64,000 nt of DNA from Erythrobacter sp. QSSC1-22B. GTDB taxonomy: Bacteria > Pseudomonadota > Alphaproteobacteria > Sphingomonadales > Sphingomonadaceae. Where the stretch lies: positions 1 through 64,000 of the forward strand of contig NZ_LZRP01000002.1 in the NCBI RefSeq assembly GCF_001678665.1. Reading direction: 5' to 3'. Of this stretch, positions 35,828 through 53,015 are shown piece by piece; the first letter of the stretch is position 1; each line of letters opens with the position of its first letter. The notes under the pieces were generated by a model. It saw nothing but the letters and a program-made list of their open reading frames with translations, did no database searches and was not told where the DNA came from. The position numbers were made by a program, and so were the translations under genes.

Positions 35828-37195
35828 CTATCCTCGCGCAGCGCGCTCCAGTCTCGCTCTCGCTTCGGCCTCGCCGATCAGCGGCAGCAATTCGCCCATG
35901 TCGGGGCCGTGGCTCTTGCCGGTGAGCGCCAGCCGCAGCGGCAGGAACAGCTGCTTGCCCTTGCGTCCGGTGCTCTCCTTGAGCTGCGCAGTCAGCGCGA
36001 GCCAGGGATCGTCGTTCCATTCGAGCGCCGAGGCCGCCTGAGCGAGAAACGCCTGGTCCTCCTTCGAGAAGTCGCATGGCTCGATGGGCCCGGTGACCAG
36101 CTGCCACCAATCCCCCGCTTGAGCCACGGTTTCCAGGTTTGGACGAATCGCGTGCCAACCCGCCTCGTCGATCCCTTCCGGGAGACGATCGGCGATCTGG
36201 GCATAAGGCATCTGGTGGATGATCGCGGTGTTGACCCGATCGAGATCGGCATCGTCGAAACGGGCAGGAGCGCGGCCGAATGTGCTCAGATCGAAGCTCT
36301 CGAGCAGCGCCCCCCGGTCGGCGATCGGTTCGACCGGGAGCGAAGTGCCCAACCGTGCCAGCAATGCAATGAGCGCGTGGGGTTCGACGCCTCGCTCGCT
36401 AAACGCATCGCAGCCGAGCGATCCCAGCCGCTTGGACAGCTTACCCTCCTTGCCGACCAGCAGCGCCTCATGCGCGAAGGCCGGATGCGGAAGGCTTGCG
36501 GCTGAGCCGGCGGACGCCATTCCTGCGGCATGCAGTGCGGTGAACATCTGGATCTGCACCGCCGTGTTGGAGACGTGATCCTCGCCCCTTAGCACCTGGG
36601 TGACGCCCATCTCGATATCGTCCACCGCGCTCGGCAGCATGTACAGCCACGAGCCGTCGGCGCGCCGGATGACCGGATCGGAAAGCTGTGCGGGATCGAA
36701 TTTCTGCTTCCCCCGGACCCCGTCGTCCCATTCGATGGGGGCGGAATGATCGAGGCGGAAGCGCCAGTGCGGCGCGATGCCCTTGGCCTCGTTCTCGGCC
36801 CGCTGCTGGTCGCTCAATTCGAGCGCCGCGCGGTCGTAGACCGGCGGCAACCCGCGCCCGAGCTGGATCTTGCGCTTGAGATCGAGTTCCTGCGCGGTTT
36901 CATAGGCGTGGTAGACCCGGCCCGCCTGCCGCAGCCGTTCGAAAGCGGCTTCGTAGATCGACAGCCGCGCGGACTGGCGCTCTTCGCCATCGGGTTGCAG
37001 GCCGAGCCATGCAAGGTCCTCGCGGATCGCCTCGACATACTCTTCGCGGCTGCGCTCGGGATCGGTGTCGTCGATCCGCAGCAGGAAGCGCCCCCCGGCC
37101 TTTCGCGCCAGCATCCAATTGTGCAGCGCGGTGCGGATATTGCCGACATGGAGGCGGCCGGTCGGCGAGGGGGCAAAGCGGGTTACGGTTGTCAT
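35828..37195 (-). CDS. gltX: Glutamyl-tRNA synthetase
   Basis: The 455-residue class I synthetase has FAPSPTGRLHVGNIRTALHN (the HIGH motif as HVGN), LRIDDTDPERS and VGKEGKLSKRLGS (KMSKS motif as KLSKR). Alphaproteobacteria often have two GltX copies, one of which may charge tRNA-Gln for amidotransfer; which of these this is cannot be told here. Confidence 0.92.
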   Translation of the reverse strand: MTTVTRFAPSPTGRLHVGNIRTALHNWMLARKAGGRFLLRIDDTDPERSREEYVEAIREDLAWLGLQPDGEERQSARLSIYEAAFERLRQAGRVYHAYETAQELDLKRKIQLGRGLPPVYDRAALELSDQQRAENEAKGIAPHWRFRLDHSAPIEWDDGVRGKQKFDPAQLSDPVIRRADGSWLYMLPSAVDDIEMGVTQVLRGEDHVSNTAVQIQMFTALHAAGMASAGSAASLPHPAFAHEALLVGKEGKLSKRLGSLGCDAFSERGVEPHALIALLARLGTSLPVEPIADRGALLESFDLSTFGRAPARFDDADLDRVNTAIIHQMPYAQIADRLPEGIDEAGWHAIRPNLETVAQAGDWWQLVTGPIEPCDFSKEDQAFLAQAASALEWNDDPWLALTAQLKESTGRKGKQLFLPLRLALTGKSHGPDMGELLPLIGEAEARARLERAARG

Positions 37196-37273
37196 GGCTA
37201 GCGCGGATAGCGCGCAGGCGAGCCGATAGCGAGAGGGCTTCCATGCCTGATCGGGAAGCTGGCGCGAGGTTCG

Positions 37274-39466
37274 CTAGGCCGAGCGCTTTCGGCGCCGTGC
37301 CAATGCGGTCTGCCGCGCCTTGCGGTAATCGAGCACGCTCCCGTATAGCTCGGGCATGCGGTTCGCCTCGTCAAGCGGGTCTCCGAGCCGGATAGCCGCC
37401 ACCGGTTCCTGAATAAGGTAGCCCTGCGCCTCGTTGCAGCCCAGTTTGCGCAGCAGATCGAGCTGATCGGGCAGTTCGACGCCCTCCGCGGTCGTCGGGA
37501 TCCCCATCGCATCGGCGAGCCTTGTGATCGCGGAGACGATCGCCCGCGCAGACACGCTGTCGCCCAGACCCTTGACGAATTCGCGATCGATCTTGATCCG
37601 GTCGAGCGGGAAACGGCGCAAATAGCTGAGCGAGGAATAGCCGGTGCCGAAATCGTCGAGCGCGATGCTCATCCCCATTTCGCGCAGCTTCATCAGCGTC
37701 GCCAGTGCCACGTCATTGTGCTCGAGGATCACATGCTCGGTGATCTCGAACTCGACCCGGCAGGGGTCCATCCCCGATTCCGCCAGTGCATCGGTGACCG
37801 AGTTCAGGAGATGGGCCGAGCGTATCTGGCTGGGCGAAAGATTGATTGCGACCCGGAAATCGCCGTCCCATTTCGCCATCTCGTTGAGCGCGCGTCGGAT
37901 GACCCAATCGCCCAGCGGAATGATCAGCCCGGTGTTCTCGGCGACCGTCAGGAACTGCAGCGGCGCGAGCATGCCGCGTTGCGGATGTTCCCAGCGCACC
38001 AGCGCTTCGTAAGCAACCGTGGCGCCATTATCGAGATCGATGACCGGCTGGTAGTGCACCCGCAATTCGTCGTTCTTGATCGCTTCGCGCAGCTCATGCT
38101 CGATCCGTCGGCGCTCCTGCATTTCGCGGTCGAGCCCTCTGTCGAAAAGCGCGACCTGATCGCGCCCCTTGGCCTTGGCGGCATGCAGGGCCAGGTCGGC
38201 ACGGCGCATGAGTTCATCGGCTTCGCATGGCTTTTTGCTGCATCGCGCCACGCCCACGCTGGCGGTCGAGATCACCGTCTGGCCGTCGATCTCGAACGGC
38301 TCGCGCAGGATCGCCAGGAAGCGGTGCGCGCGCTCGATCAACATGCCGTCGCCAGAATTGGTCACGACGATCACGGCGAACTCATCCCCGCCCAGCCGGG
38401 CGACTAGGTCTTCGCAGCGCACATCCTGCTCCAGCCGCGCACCGACCTCGCGTAAAAGCCGGTCGCCGAACATGTGGCCCTGGGTGTCGTTGATGCCTTT
38501 GAAGTCGTCGAGATCGAGATAGAAAAGCGCGACCCGCGTCGAATTGCTGCCATGCTGCGCCAGAGCATCGCGCAGCCGCTCGTTGAACATGTAGCGGTTC
38601 GCAAGCCCGGTCAGGCTGTCGAAATGCGCCATGTAGCTGACGCGTTCCTCGATGATCTGTGTGTCGGTGACGTCGCGCGCCACTCCCGTCATCCTGCCAT
38701 CGATCCGTGGCCGGGCGGACAGGCGCCAGAAACGGATTTCCCCGTCGAGTTCGATTCTAACCAGCTTGTCGCGAAACGCCTGCCGCTGCGCGAGCGCATC
38801 GGCGAGCAGGTCACGCCTTTCCCCGTTGCCGATTTGATCGATGAACGGCTGTCCTTCGAGCTCTGCTGCAGGCCTGCCGAAGGCCTGTGCGAGCCGATCG
38901 GATACTTCGCGCAGATTGCCCTTCGGTCCGACGGTCCACAGCCAGTCGCTCGCCTGAACCTCGTATTCGCTGAGCAGCATCCGCACGGTCGCCTCGCTCT
39001 CGGTACGTTCGAGTTCGGCAATGGCGGTTCGAACGAAGGCCCGGTCGTGAGCCAGCACCGAGCGCATCAGCACGGCGGCATATACCAGGATCAGAAGTAG
39101 CACTGGCCAGGCGTCCCACCGCGCTATCAGCCAGGCTGCGACGAGCAGCCCCGCCGCCAGCATTGTCGTGTGGAACAGCGCCGCGACCGGGATGGCGCGG
39201 TTCATCAGCAAGACCCCGACGAACATCGAGGTTCCCACCAATGCCAGGACGGTCAGTTCGAGGCCCGAACCGTAATAGGCGAACATCGGAATACCGAATG
39301 CCCAAGTCAGGCTGCTGCCTGAGATGAGCACCTGGACCAACCTGAAGCCGCGACGGGAGCGCAGCGGATCGGTCTCGTTCTCGGCTATTCGCCGCAGGAC
39401 AGCAACGCGCATACCGAGGATCAACAGCGCGCCGAGCGCCCAGAGGGTGAGCAGCGTCGGGGGCAT
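37274..39466 (-). CDS. Membrane PAS-GGDEF-EAL cyclic-di-GMP protein
   Basis: At least 730 residues: N-terminal membrane helices (to about residue 135), a PAS-like domain (ASDWLWTVGPKGNLREVSDR), a GGDEF domain with intact RLGGDEFAV near 365, and an EAL domain with YEALVRWEHP, NLSPSQI, ALDDFGTGYSSL and TTAEGVE. The key metal and catalytic residues of the EAL domain appear present, so a phosphodiesterase is likely, with possible cyclase activity too. The frame stays open for about 36 codons before ATG 39466 and encodes one more hydrophobic stretch (FVLVAAIFSIGFLFATFSDD) but has no normal start codon. The true N-terminus is therefore uncertain. Confidence 0.88.
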   Translation of the reverse strand: MPPTLLTLWALGALLILGMRVAVLRRIAENETDPLRSRRGFRLVQVLISGSSLTWAFGIPMFAYYGSGLELTVLALVGTSMFVGVLLMNRAIPVAALFHTTMLAAGLLVAAWLIARWDAWPVLLLILVYAAVLMRSVLAHDRAFVRTAIAELERTESEATVRMLLSEYEVQASDWLWTVGPKGNLREVSDRLAQAFGRPAAELEGQPFIDQIGNGERRDLLADALAQRQAFRDKLVRIELDGEIRFWRLSARPRIDGRMTGVARDVTDTQIIEERVSYMAHFDSLTGLANRYMFNERLRDALAQHGSNSTRVALFYLDLDDFKGINDTQGHMFGDRLLREVGARLEQDVRCEDLVARLGGDEFAVIVVTNSGDGMLIERAHRFLAILREPFEIDGQTVISTASVGVARCSKKPCEADELMRRADLALHAAKAKGRDQVALFDRGLDREMQERRRIEHELREAIKNDELRVHYQPVIDLDNGATVAYEALVRWEHPQRGMLAPLQFLTVAENTGLIIPLGDWVIRRALNEMAKWDGDFRVAINLSPSQIRSAHLLNSVTDALAESGMDPCRVEFEITEHVILEHNDVALATLMKLREMGMSIALDDFGTGYSSLSYLRRFPLDRIKIDREFVKGLGDSVSARAIVSAITRLADAMGIPTTAEGVELPDQLDLLRKLGCNEAQGYLIQEPVAAIRLGDPLDEANRMPELYGSVLDYRKARQTALARRRKRSA

Positions 39467-39691
39467 ATCGTCACTGAAGGTCGCGAAGAGGAAACCGATC
39501 GAGAAGATCGCCGCAACCAGAACGAAGGGTGAAGCGGAGGCCAGAGCGTCGATGCGGCGCCCTGCCTTTTGTTAACGGGCGGGACCCCTGCCCTGCAACC
39601 CCTTATCGGGCACACGAATATCCCGCTGCCAGTGCGGACCCGTTCGGCAGACTGCCGGACTGCCGGCCGCATGGCCGGTCCAAGCCCAAAG

Positions 39692-39723
39692 AAAAACCCC
39701 GCCGGAGCCAGGCTCCGGCGGGG
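39692..39723 (-). terminator. Terminator of the rpoBC operon
   Basis: On the minus strand a 13-bp GC-rich palindrome (39697-39723) is followed by TTTTTC, about 28 bp after the rpoC stop. Confidence 0.92.
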
Positions 39724-39751
39724 TCGATCCTTGCGGTTGGGCCGAAAGCTA

Positions 39752-44077
<4,326 letters not shown>

Positions 44078-44147
44078 GACAATTCCCTAGCGGGTGAATT
44101 TCGTACGGACGGAAAGGGCGGGGCCGACCCGAAGGCCGGCCCCGTTC

Positions 44148-48341
<4,194 letters not shown>

Positions 48342-48680
48342 AAGGAGGGTATCGCCTTTGCCTGGATGCCGGACCTGCGCAGGATGCGCGCCGACTGATT
48401 TCATGTCTCGTGGGCGTTGAGCACCATAGCGACGCCGAAAGGCCGCAGCGAAGGCGCACCGGTTGCGGTGCTGCTGCAGCTCATGACTGAACGTCGCGAT
48501 ATGGAAACGCCGCTTCCAATCCCGTGGCCGATCCCCGCGCATGAATCGGCCCTGCTCGAAGCGGGCGGTCGGGGGGTGATATAGGACCGGAGAGTGACGG
48601 GGTCAACCGCGGGATTGAGTGGCGGCCTCACGGGTCGGCTGACGCATCTGACACGCACCTTCGCCGCTTTTCGATACCGC
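48342..48680. other. Leader/promoter region of rpoB
   Basis: About 340 bp between the rpoB start and the AT-rich promoter of the divergent genes. It must hold the rpoBC promoter, but no single strong -35/-10 pair stood out on the minus strand, and no gene is supported. Confidence 0.5.
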
Positions 48681-48683
48681 GCA

Positions 48684-48755
48684 TATTGTTTTACGATATT
48701 ATTGATTGACAATAAACCACCGCCGCCATATCTGGCGCTTATCGAATAGCGATAA
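48684..48755 (+). promoter_or_regulatory. Promoter with three operator-like dyads
   Basis: TTGACA (48706-48711), a 17-bp spacer and TATCTG (48729-48734) form a good promoter. Three dyads of one type overlap it: TATTG-N5-CGATA (48684-48698), TTATTG-N5-CAATAA (48699-48715, over the -35) and TTATCG-N5-CGATAA (48739-48755, over the likely start of transcription). The shared pattern is TAT(T/C)G-N5-C(A/G)ATA. Confidence 0.6.
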
Positions 48756-48777
48756 CAGCAACCCAAGGACTTCGAGA

Positions 48778-48924
48778 ATGCAACACCAATTCGAAAACGC
48801 CCTGGCCGGGCTCGCCGCGCTGCTGATGGTCGGCACCATGATGACCGCAGCGGTCGTGATCCCGCCCGCCCACTCGCCTGTGCAGACCGATGAGTCGGCG
48901 CTTGCCATACCCGCACTCGCCTGA
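48778..48924 (+). CDS. Small 48-residue membrane or exported peptide
   Basis: Starting MQHQFENALAGLAALLMVGT, the peptide has one hydrophobic segment (residues 9-27) and a short polar tail (HSPVQTDESALAIPALA). AAGGAC lies 8 bp before the ATG, and it is the first gene after the operator-rich promoter, 42 bp before the DUF2975 gene. No family is known to me. Confidence 0.6.
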   Translation: MQHQFENALAGLAALLMVGTMMTAAVVIPPAHSPVQTDESALAIPALA

Positions 48925-48966
48925 ACCAACGCCTCGTCTTGCAGGCGTCACCCTAGGAGCCACACC

Positions 48967-49518
48967 ATGTCCACCGCCACGCCCCCACCCTTCAAACGCG
49001 ACCTGTTGCTCGCTGCCGCCAAGGTGCTTCTCGCCCTCCTAATCGGTATTTTGATCTTCGCGATGGCGATGGTCGGCATCGGGATCGGCGCGGTGCTCAG
49101 CGTGGGCCGCCCGACCCTGCTTGCCGAGATCGCCGCCGCCGGAGCGCCGCAATACGCCTATTGGGTGGTCATCGCGCTGCTGCTGCTGGTCGAGGGCATG
49201 CTGTTCCTCGGGTTGCGCTTCCTGATGGAGTTGCGGCGCATCGTGGTCTCGGTGGAGGAGGGCGACCCCTTCCGCCCGGCCAATGCCGAGCGGCTGGCGC
49301 GGATGGGCTGGCTCGCGCTGGCGATCTGGCTGGCAGGCATTCCCGTGAGCCTGATCGGGGCCTGGCTGACGCCCTATGCAGTCGCTGCGGGCGAGGATGT
49401 GGTCATCCAGGGCGACTTCGGCGTCGAAAGCCTGTTCCTGATCCTCACCCTGTTCATTCTCGCGCGGGTGTTCCGCCAGGGCGCAGCGATGCGCGACGAT
49501 CTCGAGGGGACAGTCTGA
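48967..49518 (+). CDS. DUF2975 membrane protein
   Basis: The 183-residue protein has four membrane helices (VLLALLIGILIFAMAMVGIG; YWVVIALLLLVEGMLFLGL; MGWLALAIWLAGIPVSLIG; ESLFLILTLFILARVF), with the cytosolic VEEGDPFRPANAERLARMGW loop typical of DUF2975. Such proteins are regularly encoded before a small Cro/C1-type regulator, as here: the regulator ATG overlaps this stop (TGATG). A CTAGGAGC ribosome site precedes the start. Confidence 0.9.
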   Translation: MSTATPPPFKRDLLLAAAKVLLALLIGILIFAMAMVGIGIGAVLSVGRPTLLAEIAAAGAPQYAYWVVIALLLLVEGMLFLGLRFLMELRRIVVSVEEGDPFRPANAERLARMGWLALAIWLAGIPVSLIGAWLTPYAVAAGEDVVIQGDFGVESLFLILTLFILARVFRQGAAMRDDLEGTV

Positions 49519-49727
49519 TGGCGATCCGGGTGAAACTCGACGACCTGCTTCACGAGCGCCGGATGACGCTGACCGAGCTGGCCGAGCGGGTCGGGCTCAC
49601 GCTTGCCAATCTGTCGATCCTCAAGACCGGCAAGGCGCGCGCGATCCGCTTCTCCACGCTCGAGGCGATCTGCCGCGAGCTGCAATGCCAGCCGGGCGAC
49701 CTGCTGGGCTACGAGGAGCAGCTATAG
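49518..49727 (+). CDS. Cro/C1-type HTH regulator (YozG-like)
   Basis: The 69-residue protein is almost only a helix-turn-helix domain: MTLTELAERVGLTLANLSIL with the recognition helix, then KARAIRFSTLEAICRELQCQ and PGDLLGYEE. This is the DUF2975-partner type. It is translationally coupled to the membrane protein. It is a candidate for binding the three dyads upstream of the operon. Confidence 0.92.
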   Translation: MAIRVKLDDLLHERRMTLTELAERVGLTLANLSILKTGKARAIRFSTLEAICRELQCQPGDLLGYEEQL

Positions 49728-49792
49728 GTCCGCTTTCAGGAACCATCGCAAATTGTGGCCATTCTGTGGTCAGACCTTAAGGAGGTTTCACC

Positions 49793-50035
49793 ATGAAAAA
49801 GACCATTTTAGCCGCCGCCACCCTGCCCTTCGCCCTGACGCTCGCTGCCTGCGACAGCAGCGAGGAAATCGACGGGACCGACACCACTTCGATGGAAGCC
49901 GAAGTGGTCGAGCCGATGGATGTCGGAACCAGCGATCCGACTCTCGAAACCGATGACACCATGATGGCCGAAGAACCGATGGCCGATGACGTCGAAATCG
50001 ATCCCATGACCATGGAACCCGTCGAAACGCAGTGA
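49793..50035 (+). CDS. Small acidic lipoprotein
   Basis: An 80-residue protein with a signal peptide and lipobox (TILAAATLPFALTLAACDSS), followed by a very acidic Met-, Asp- and Glu-rich tail (MMAEEPMADDVEIDPMTMEP). It has an ideal AAGGAGG site 7 bp before the ATG and its own terminator. The Met/acid tail could bind cations, but no family is recognised. Confidence 0.8.
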   Translation: MKKTILAAATLPFALTLAACDSSEEIDGTDTTSMEAEVVEPMDVGTSDPTLETDDTMMAEEPMADDVEIDPMTMEPVETQ

Positions 50036-50075
50036 TCGAAGGGCGTGAGGCCGGGCGCGTCGACCGCGATCCCGG

Positions 50076-50103
50076 TTGACAAACCCCCGCGATCCCCTAG
50101 AGG
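50076..50103 (+). promoter_or_regulatory. Strong -35-like element directly before a terminator
   Basis: TTGACA (50076-50081), 16 bp, then TAGAGG (50098-50103). The -10 match is weak, and the terminator 50102-50129 would be the first thing transcribed. It may be an attenuated rplJ promoter or chance. Confidence 0.3.
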
Positions 50104-50129
50104 CCCGCCACTGATCGGCGGGCCTTTTT
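50102..50129 (+). terminator. Terminator after the lipoprotein gene
   Basis: An 8-bp GC stem (50102-50109 with 50117-50124), a 7-nt loop and TTTTT. Confidence 0.88.
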
Positions 50130-50149
50130 GCGCGTCGATCGTCCGTCCG

Positions 50150-50355
50150 AGACAGTTGGTGAAGGCAGTTCGGCCTTCTTAATTTCCAGCCTAGGCGGGG
50201 AAACGAGATTTTCGCGCCGCCATCGGCGGCGTTCCGGTATGTTTCACATGCCCTCCTTCCCCATCAACGGACTGCCCCCGTGTCGATGTTCGGCATGGGG
50301 AAACGTGAGCCGGTCGCGGTGTCGCCTGTGCGGCGCGCGGCCATAGTGAAGGAGT
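50150..50355 (+). promoter_or_regulatory. Putative rplJ leader
   Basis: The roughly 200-bp untranslated stretch before rplJ contains several possible stems (CGCCGCCATCGGCGGCG near 50215). In many bacteria L10 with L7/L12 binds such a leader and represses translation. Placement supports this; the L10-binding fold was not worked out. Confidence 0.4.
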
Positions 50356-50360
50356 AAGGC

Positions 50361-50876
50361 ATGGATCGTTCGCAGAAAGCCGATTCGGTCGCCCAGCTCA
50401 ACGAGGTCTTCAACGAGGCGGGCGTGGTGGTAGTCACCCGCAACCTCGGGCTTTCGGTGGAGCAATCCACCGCATTGCGGACGAAGATGCGTGAAGCCGG
50501 TGCGTCCTACAAGGTTGCGAAGAACCGCCTCGCCAGGCTCGCCCTGAAAGACACCGATTACACCGGTATCGACGAATATCTCGTGGGCCCAACCGCCCTC
50601 GCCTATTCGACCGACCCGGTGACGGCTGCCAAGGTTGCGGTGGATTTCGCCAAGACCAACGACAGGCTGGAAATCGTCGGTGGTTCCATGGGCGCGACTG
50701 TGCTGGACGAAGCCGGGATCAAGGCACTCGCCTCGATGCCGAGCCTCGATCAGCTGCGTGGCACGATCGTGGGTCTCGTCAATGCCCCGGCGACCAAAAT
50801 CGCCCGGGTCGTCAACGAACCCGCATCCAAGCTTGCCCGCGTCTTCGGCGTCTACGGCGCCAAAGAAGCGGCATAA
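50361..50876 (+). CDS. rplJ: Ribosomal protein L10
   Basis: The 171-residue protein starts MDRSQKADSVAQLNEVFNEA, with REAGASYKVAKNRLARLALK and the C-terminal helix that binds L7/L12 dimers (KIARVVNEPASKLARVFGVY). GAAGGAG precedes the ATG. It is co-transcribed with rplL, 83 bp downstream. Confidence 0.97.
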   Translation: MDRSQKADSVAQLNEVFNEAGVVVVTRNLGLSVEQSTALRTKMREAGASYKVAKNRLARLALKDTDYTGIDEYLVGPTALAYSTDPVTAAKVAVDFAKTNDRLEIVGGSMGATVLDEAGIKALASMPSLDQLRGTIVGLVNAPATKIARVVNEPASKLARVFGVYGAKEAA

Positions 50877-50959
50877 GCGGTTCGACGCGATTGCACGAAT
50901 TCAAATGGGGCCGATCCGGAATAGTCCGCGGCCCCGCCATATAATTGGAGTGAAACATC

Positions 50960-51334
50960 ATGGCCGATATCGCCAAGCTGGTTGAAGAACTGAGCAAACT
51001 GACCGTCATGGAAGCCGCCGAGCTTGCCAAGGCACTTGAAGAAGAGTGGGGCGTTTCCGCTGCCGCAGCCGTTGCTGTGGCCGGTCCCGCCGCCGGTGGC
51101 GAAGCCGCCGCTGCCGAAGAGCAGACCGAATTCGACGTGATCCTCACCGGCGACGGTGGCAAGAAGATCCAGGTCATCAAGGAAGTCCGCGCCATCACCG
51201 GTCTGGGCCTGGGCGAAGCCAAGGCGCTCGTCGAAGGCGCTCCCAAGCCGGTCAAGGAAGGCGTCAACAAGGCGGAAGCCGACGAGATCAAGGGCAAGAT
51301 CGAAGCTGCCGGCGGTACCGTCGAGCTCAAGTAA
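50960..51334 (+). CDS. rplL: Ribosomal protein L7/L12
   Basis: The 124-residue stalk protein has the N-terminal dimer domain ([20 protein letters not shown]), an Ala-rich hinge and the C-terminal factor-binding domain ([40 protein letters not shown]). It is followed by a terminator and not by rpoB. Confidence 0.98.
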   Translation: MADIAKLVEELSKLTVMEAAELAKALEEEWGVSAAAAVAVAGPAAGGEAAAAEEQTEFDVILTGDGGKKIQVIKEVRAITGLGLGEAKALVEGAPKPVKEGVNKAEADEIKGKIEAAGGTVELK

Positions 51335-51379
51335 GCTTTTCAAGCTTTTGCGGATGTCTTGAAGCATCCGTGATCGGGA

Positions 51380-51410
51380 GGGCGGTGCCGCAAGGTGCCG
51401 CCCTTTCCTT
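51380..51410 (+). terminator. Terminator of rplJ-rplL
   Basis: A 10-bp stem with two G-T pairs (51380-51389 with 51394-51403), loop GCAA, then TTTCCTT. Confidence 0.8.
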
Positions 51411-51480
51411 GTGTGCTGCGCATGGCCGCAATCGACCCATTTACCGACATCAGCAGGCACGATAAAACTGCGCCATTCCC

Positions 51481-51512
51481 AAAAAAACGCCCCCCGGTTC
51501 GAACCGAGGAGC
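51481..51512 (-). terminator. Terminator of the RcnB-like gene
   Basis: On the minus strand a 10-bp stem (51503-51512 with 51487-51496, two G-T pairs) with loop TTCGAA is followed by TTTTTT. Confidence 0.82.
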
Positions 51513-51531
51513 GCCTATTTGGACGGTGAGA

Positions 51532-52020
51532 CTAGCGGATTAAATCGATGATCCGTGTCACCAGTCGCGTAGTTGGATCGACCATATAGACGCGGTCGTC
51601 GCGATAGATGTAGCGGGCATCCTGAGTATACGGCACCCGCGAGCGATAGCGTTCCGGAATCTGATTATACCGACTAAAGTCGTTATAACCGACGGGCAGC
51701 CGCTGACCTTGGTTGAACAAGAGCTTGGCCTGTCCCGGCGGAATGCAGGCCGGAGATTTCTTGGCCAGGCCCGGGGGACAATTGCGTGCGCTCGGGCCGC
51801 TTTGAACCCGGCGGTCTGTCCTCACGCCATCGCGCCGGTCCGTGCGAACATCTGTGCGCACTCGAGTGGGGGGTCTCGTGTCGCGTTGGGAGTTGCCTTG
51901 AGCGTTGGCCCTCTGTGACTGCTGGGCATTGGCCGAAGAACCCTTTCCTTGGCTCTCCGCTGCGACAGGCATACTGACCGCCAAAGTCGCCGCGCTCGCT
52001 GCTAGAATAAAAATCTTCAT
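51532..52020 (-). CDS. Exported RcnB-like protein
   Basis: A 162-residue protein with a signal peptide (IFILAASAATLAVSMPVAAE), a Gln/Asn/Arg-rich low-complexity middle and a C-terminal domain. The latter has FSRYNQIPERYRSRVPYTQD and RYIYRDDRVYMVDPTTRLVT, as in RcnB/anti-virulence-regulator-like periplasmic proteins. The Ni/Co role of RcnB should not be assumed. GGAGAG precedes ATG 52020. The gap 52021-52325 has only a 14-bp tandem repeat (TGTTGGAATGCCAG twice, near 52230). Confidence 0.75.
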   Translation of the reverse strand: MKIFILAASAATLAVSMPVAAESQGKGSSANAQQSQRANAQGNSQRDTRPPTRVRTDVRTDRRDGVRTDRRVQSGPSARNCPPGLAKKSPACIPPGQAKLLFNQGQRLPVGYNDFSRYNQIPERYRSRVPYTQDARYIYRDDRVYMVDPTTRLVTRIIDLIR

Positions 52021-52325
52021 CGTTGCTCTCCTACGCCATGTGGCGCTGGTCATTCAACCGATCAAAGGCAGTTCGGTTTCCTATGGAAAACCCGGTCATC
52101 CAATAAAGACACCACTACAACGGGCGTGTAGTCTCAGGTTCATATTCAGGATCGAAAGGTTAATCTTCCAGGCGGCCGCAAAAGAGCGCGGCGACCAACC
52201 GACTATTGCAACCGCGCGTCAGCTCACACTGTTGGAATGCCAGTGTTGGAATGCCAGTCTCTCGTTCGGACTTGGGGGCGATCAATGCGCGTGAAAGGCA
52301 GCCGCCACTCGATCGCGAACACTTC

Positions 52326-52868
52326 TCAGAACTTCACGCCAGCCCGCACACCGAACATGTCGATCCCCGGGTTCTGCTCGCGGTTGAACAGGCGGGCGTT
52401 GCTGATGTGGACCCAGCTTGCCTCGAGCGAGATGCGCTCGGACACTTGCACCCCCACCGCGATCTCGGGTTCGAACAGCACCCGGCTGCCGAGGTCGGTG
52501 CGGATGCGCGTTGCCGGATCGACGCGTAGCTCGGGGGCGTTGTGCAGCGCCAGACCCACCCCGGGACGGATATATAGCGGGCCGACAGCCACCTTCCACG
52601 ACAGGCCAGCGGCGACGAAATCGGTCCCGCCCTGCTCGCTGTTGAGCGAGCCGAACAGATGCGCGGCGGGTCGGCCGATCGCCCGCAGCGCCTCGATCGG
52701 CTCGCTCCGCACACCGATCTGAACGTCCACCCCTCCCTCTCCGGTGTCGAAGGTGAAGGGTGTGTCGACGGCATGAGCATAGACCCCGCCGAACAGCTCG
52801 CCCGCCTGGGCGGGGGCGGCGAGACCGGCGCCGCAAAGCAGGGCGATGGCGGCAAGCGAAAGGCGCAT
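52326..52868 (-). CDS. Lipid A 3-O-deacylase (PagL)-like outer membrane protein
   Basis: The 180-residue protein has a signal peptide (to about residue 22) and a beta-barrel with a C-terminal Phe. The segment ISLEASWVHISNARLFNREQ holds the H-x-S-N of PagL-like acyloxyacyl hydrolases, which remove the 3-O acyl chain of lipid A. Start 52868 is chosen because the signal peptide begins there. Confidence 0.78.
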   Translation of the reverse strand: MRLSLAAIALLCGAGLAAPAQAGELFGGVYAHAVDTPFTFDTGEGGVDVQIGVRSEPIEALRAIGRPAAHLFGSLNSEQGGTDFVAAGLSWKVAVGPLYIRPGVGLALHNAPELRVDPATRIRTDLGSRVLFEPEIAVGVQVSERISLEASWVHISNARLFNREQNPGIDMFGVRAGVKF

Positions 52869-53015
52869 CGGTAGGGTATCTCCGGACTGTTGATGTGTGC
52901 CCCTGCTGCATCGCATCTTGCCCGAAGCTGAAGCGAGCCCGCCCTGCGGATTGCGCCGCTGCGCCGCCGCGCTTAACCGGTGCGGCTGTTCTGACCGGGC
53001 AGCACACGGCTAACC

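Noticed and set aside
52230..52258. Two copies of a 14-bp unit, considered as a CRISPR-like repeat
   Set aside because: Only two adjacent copies without spacers; no cas genes or array anywhere in the window.
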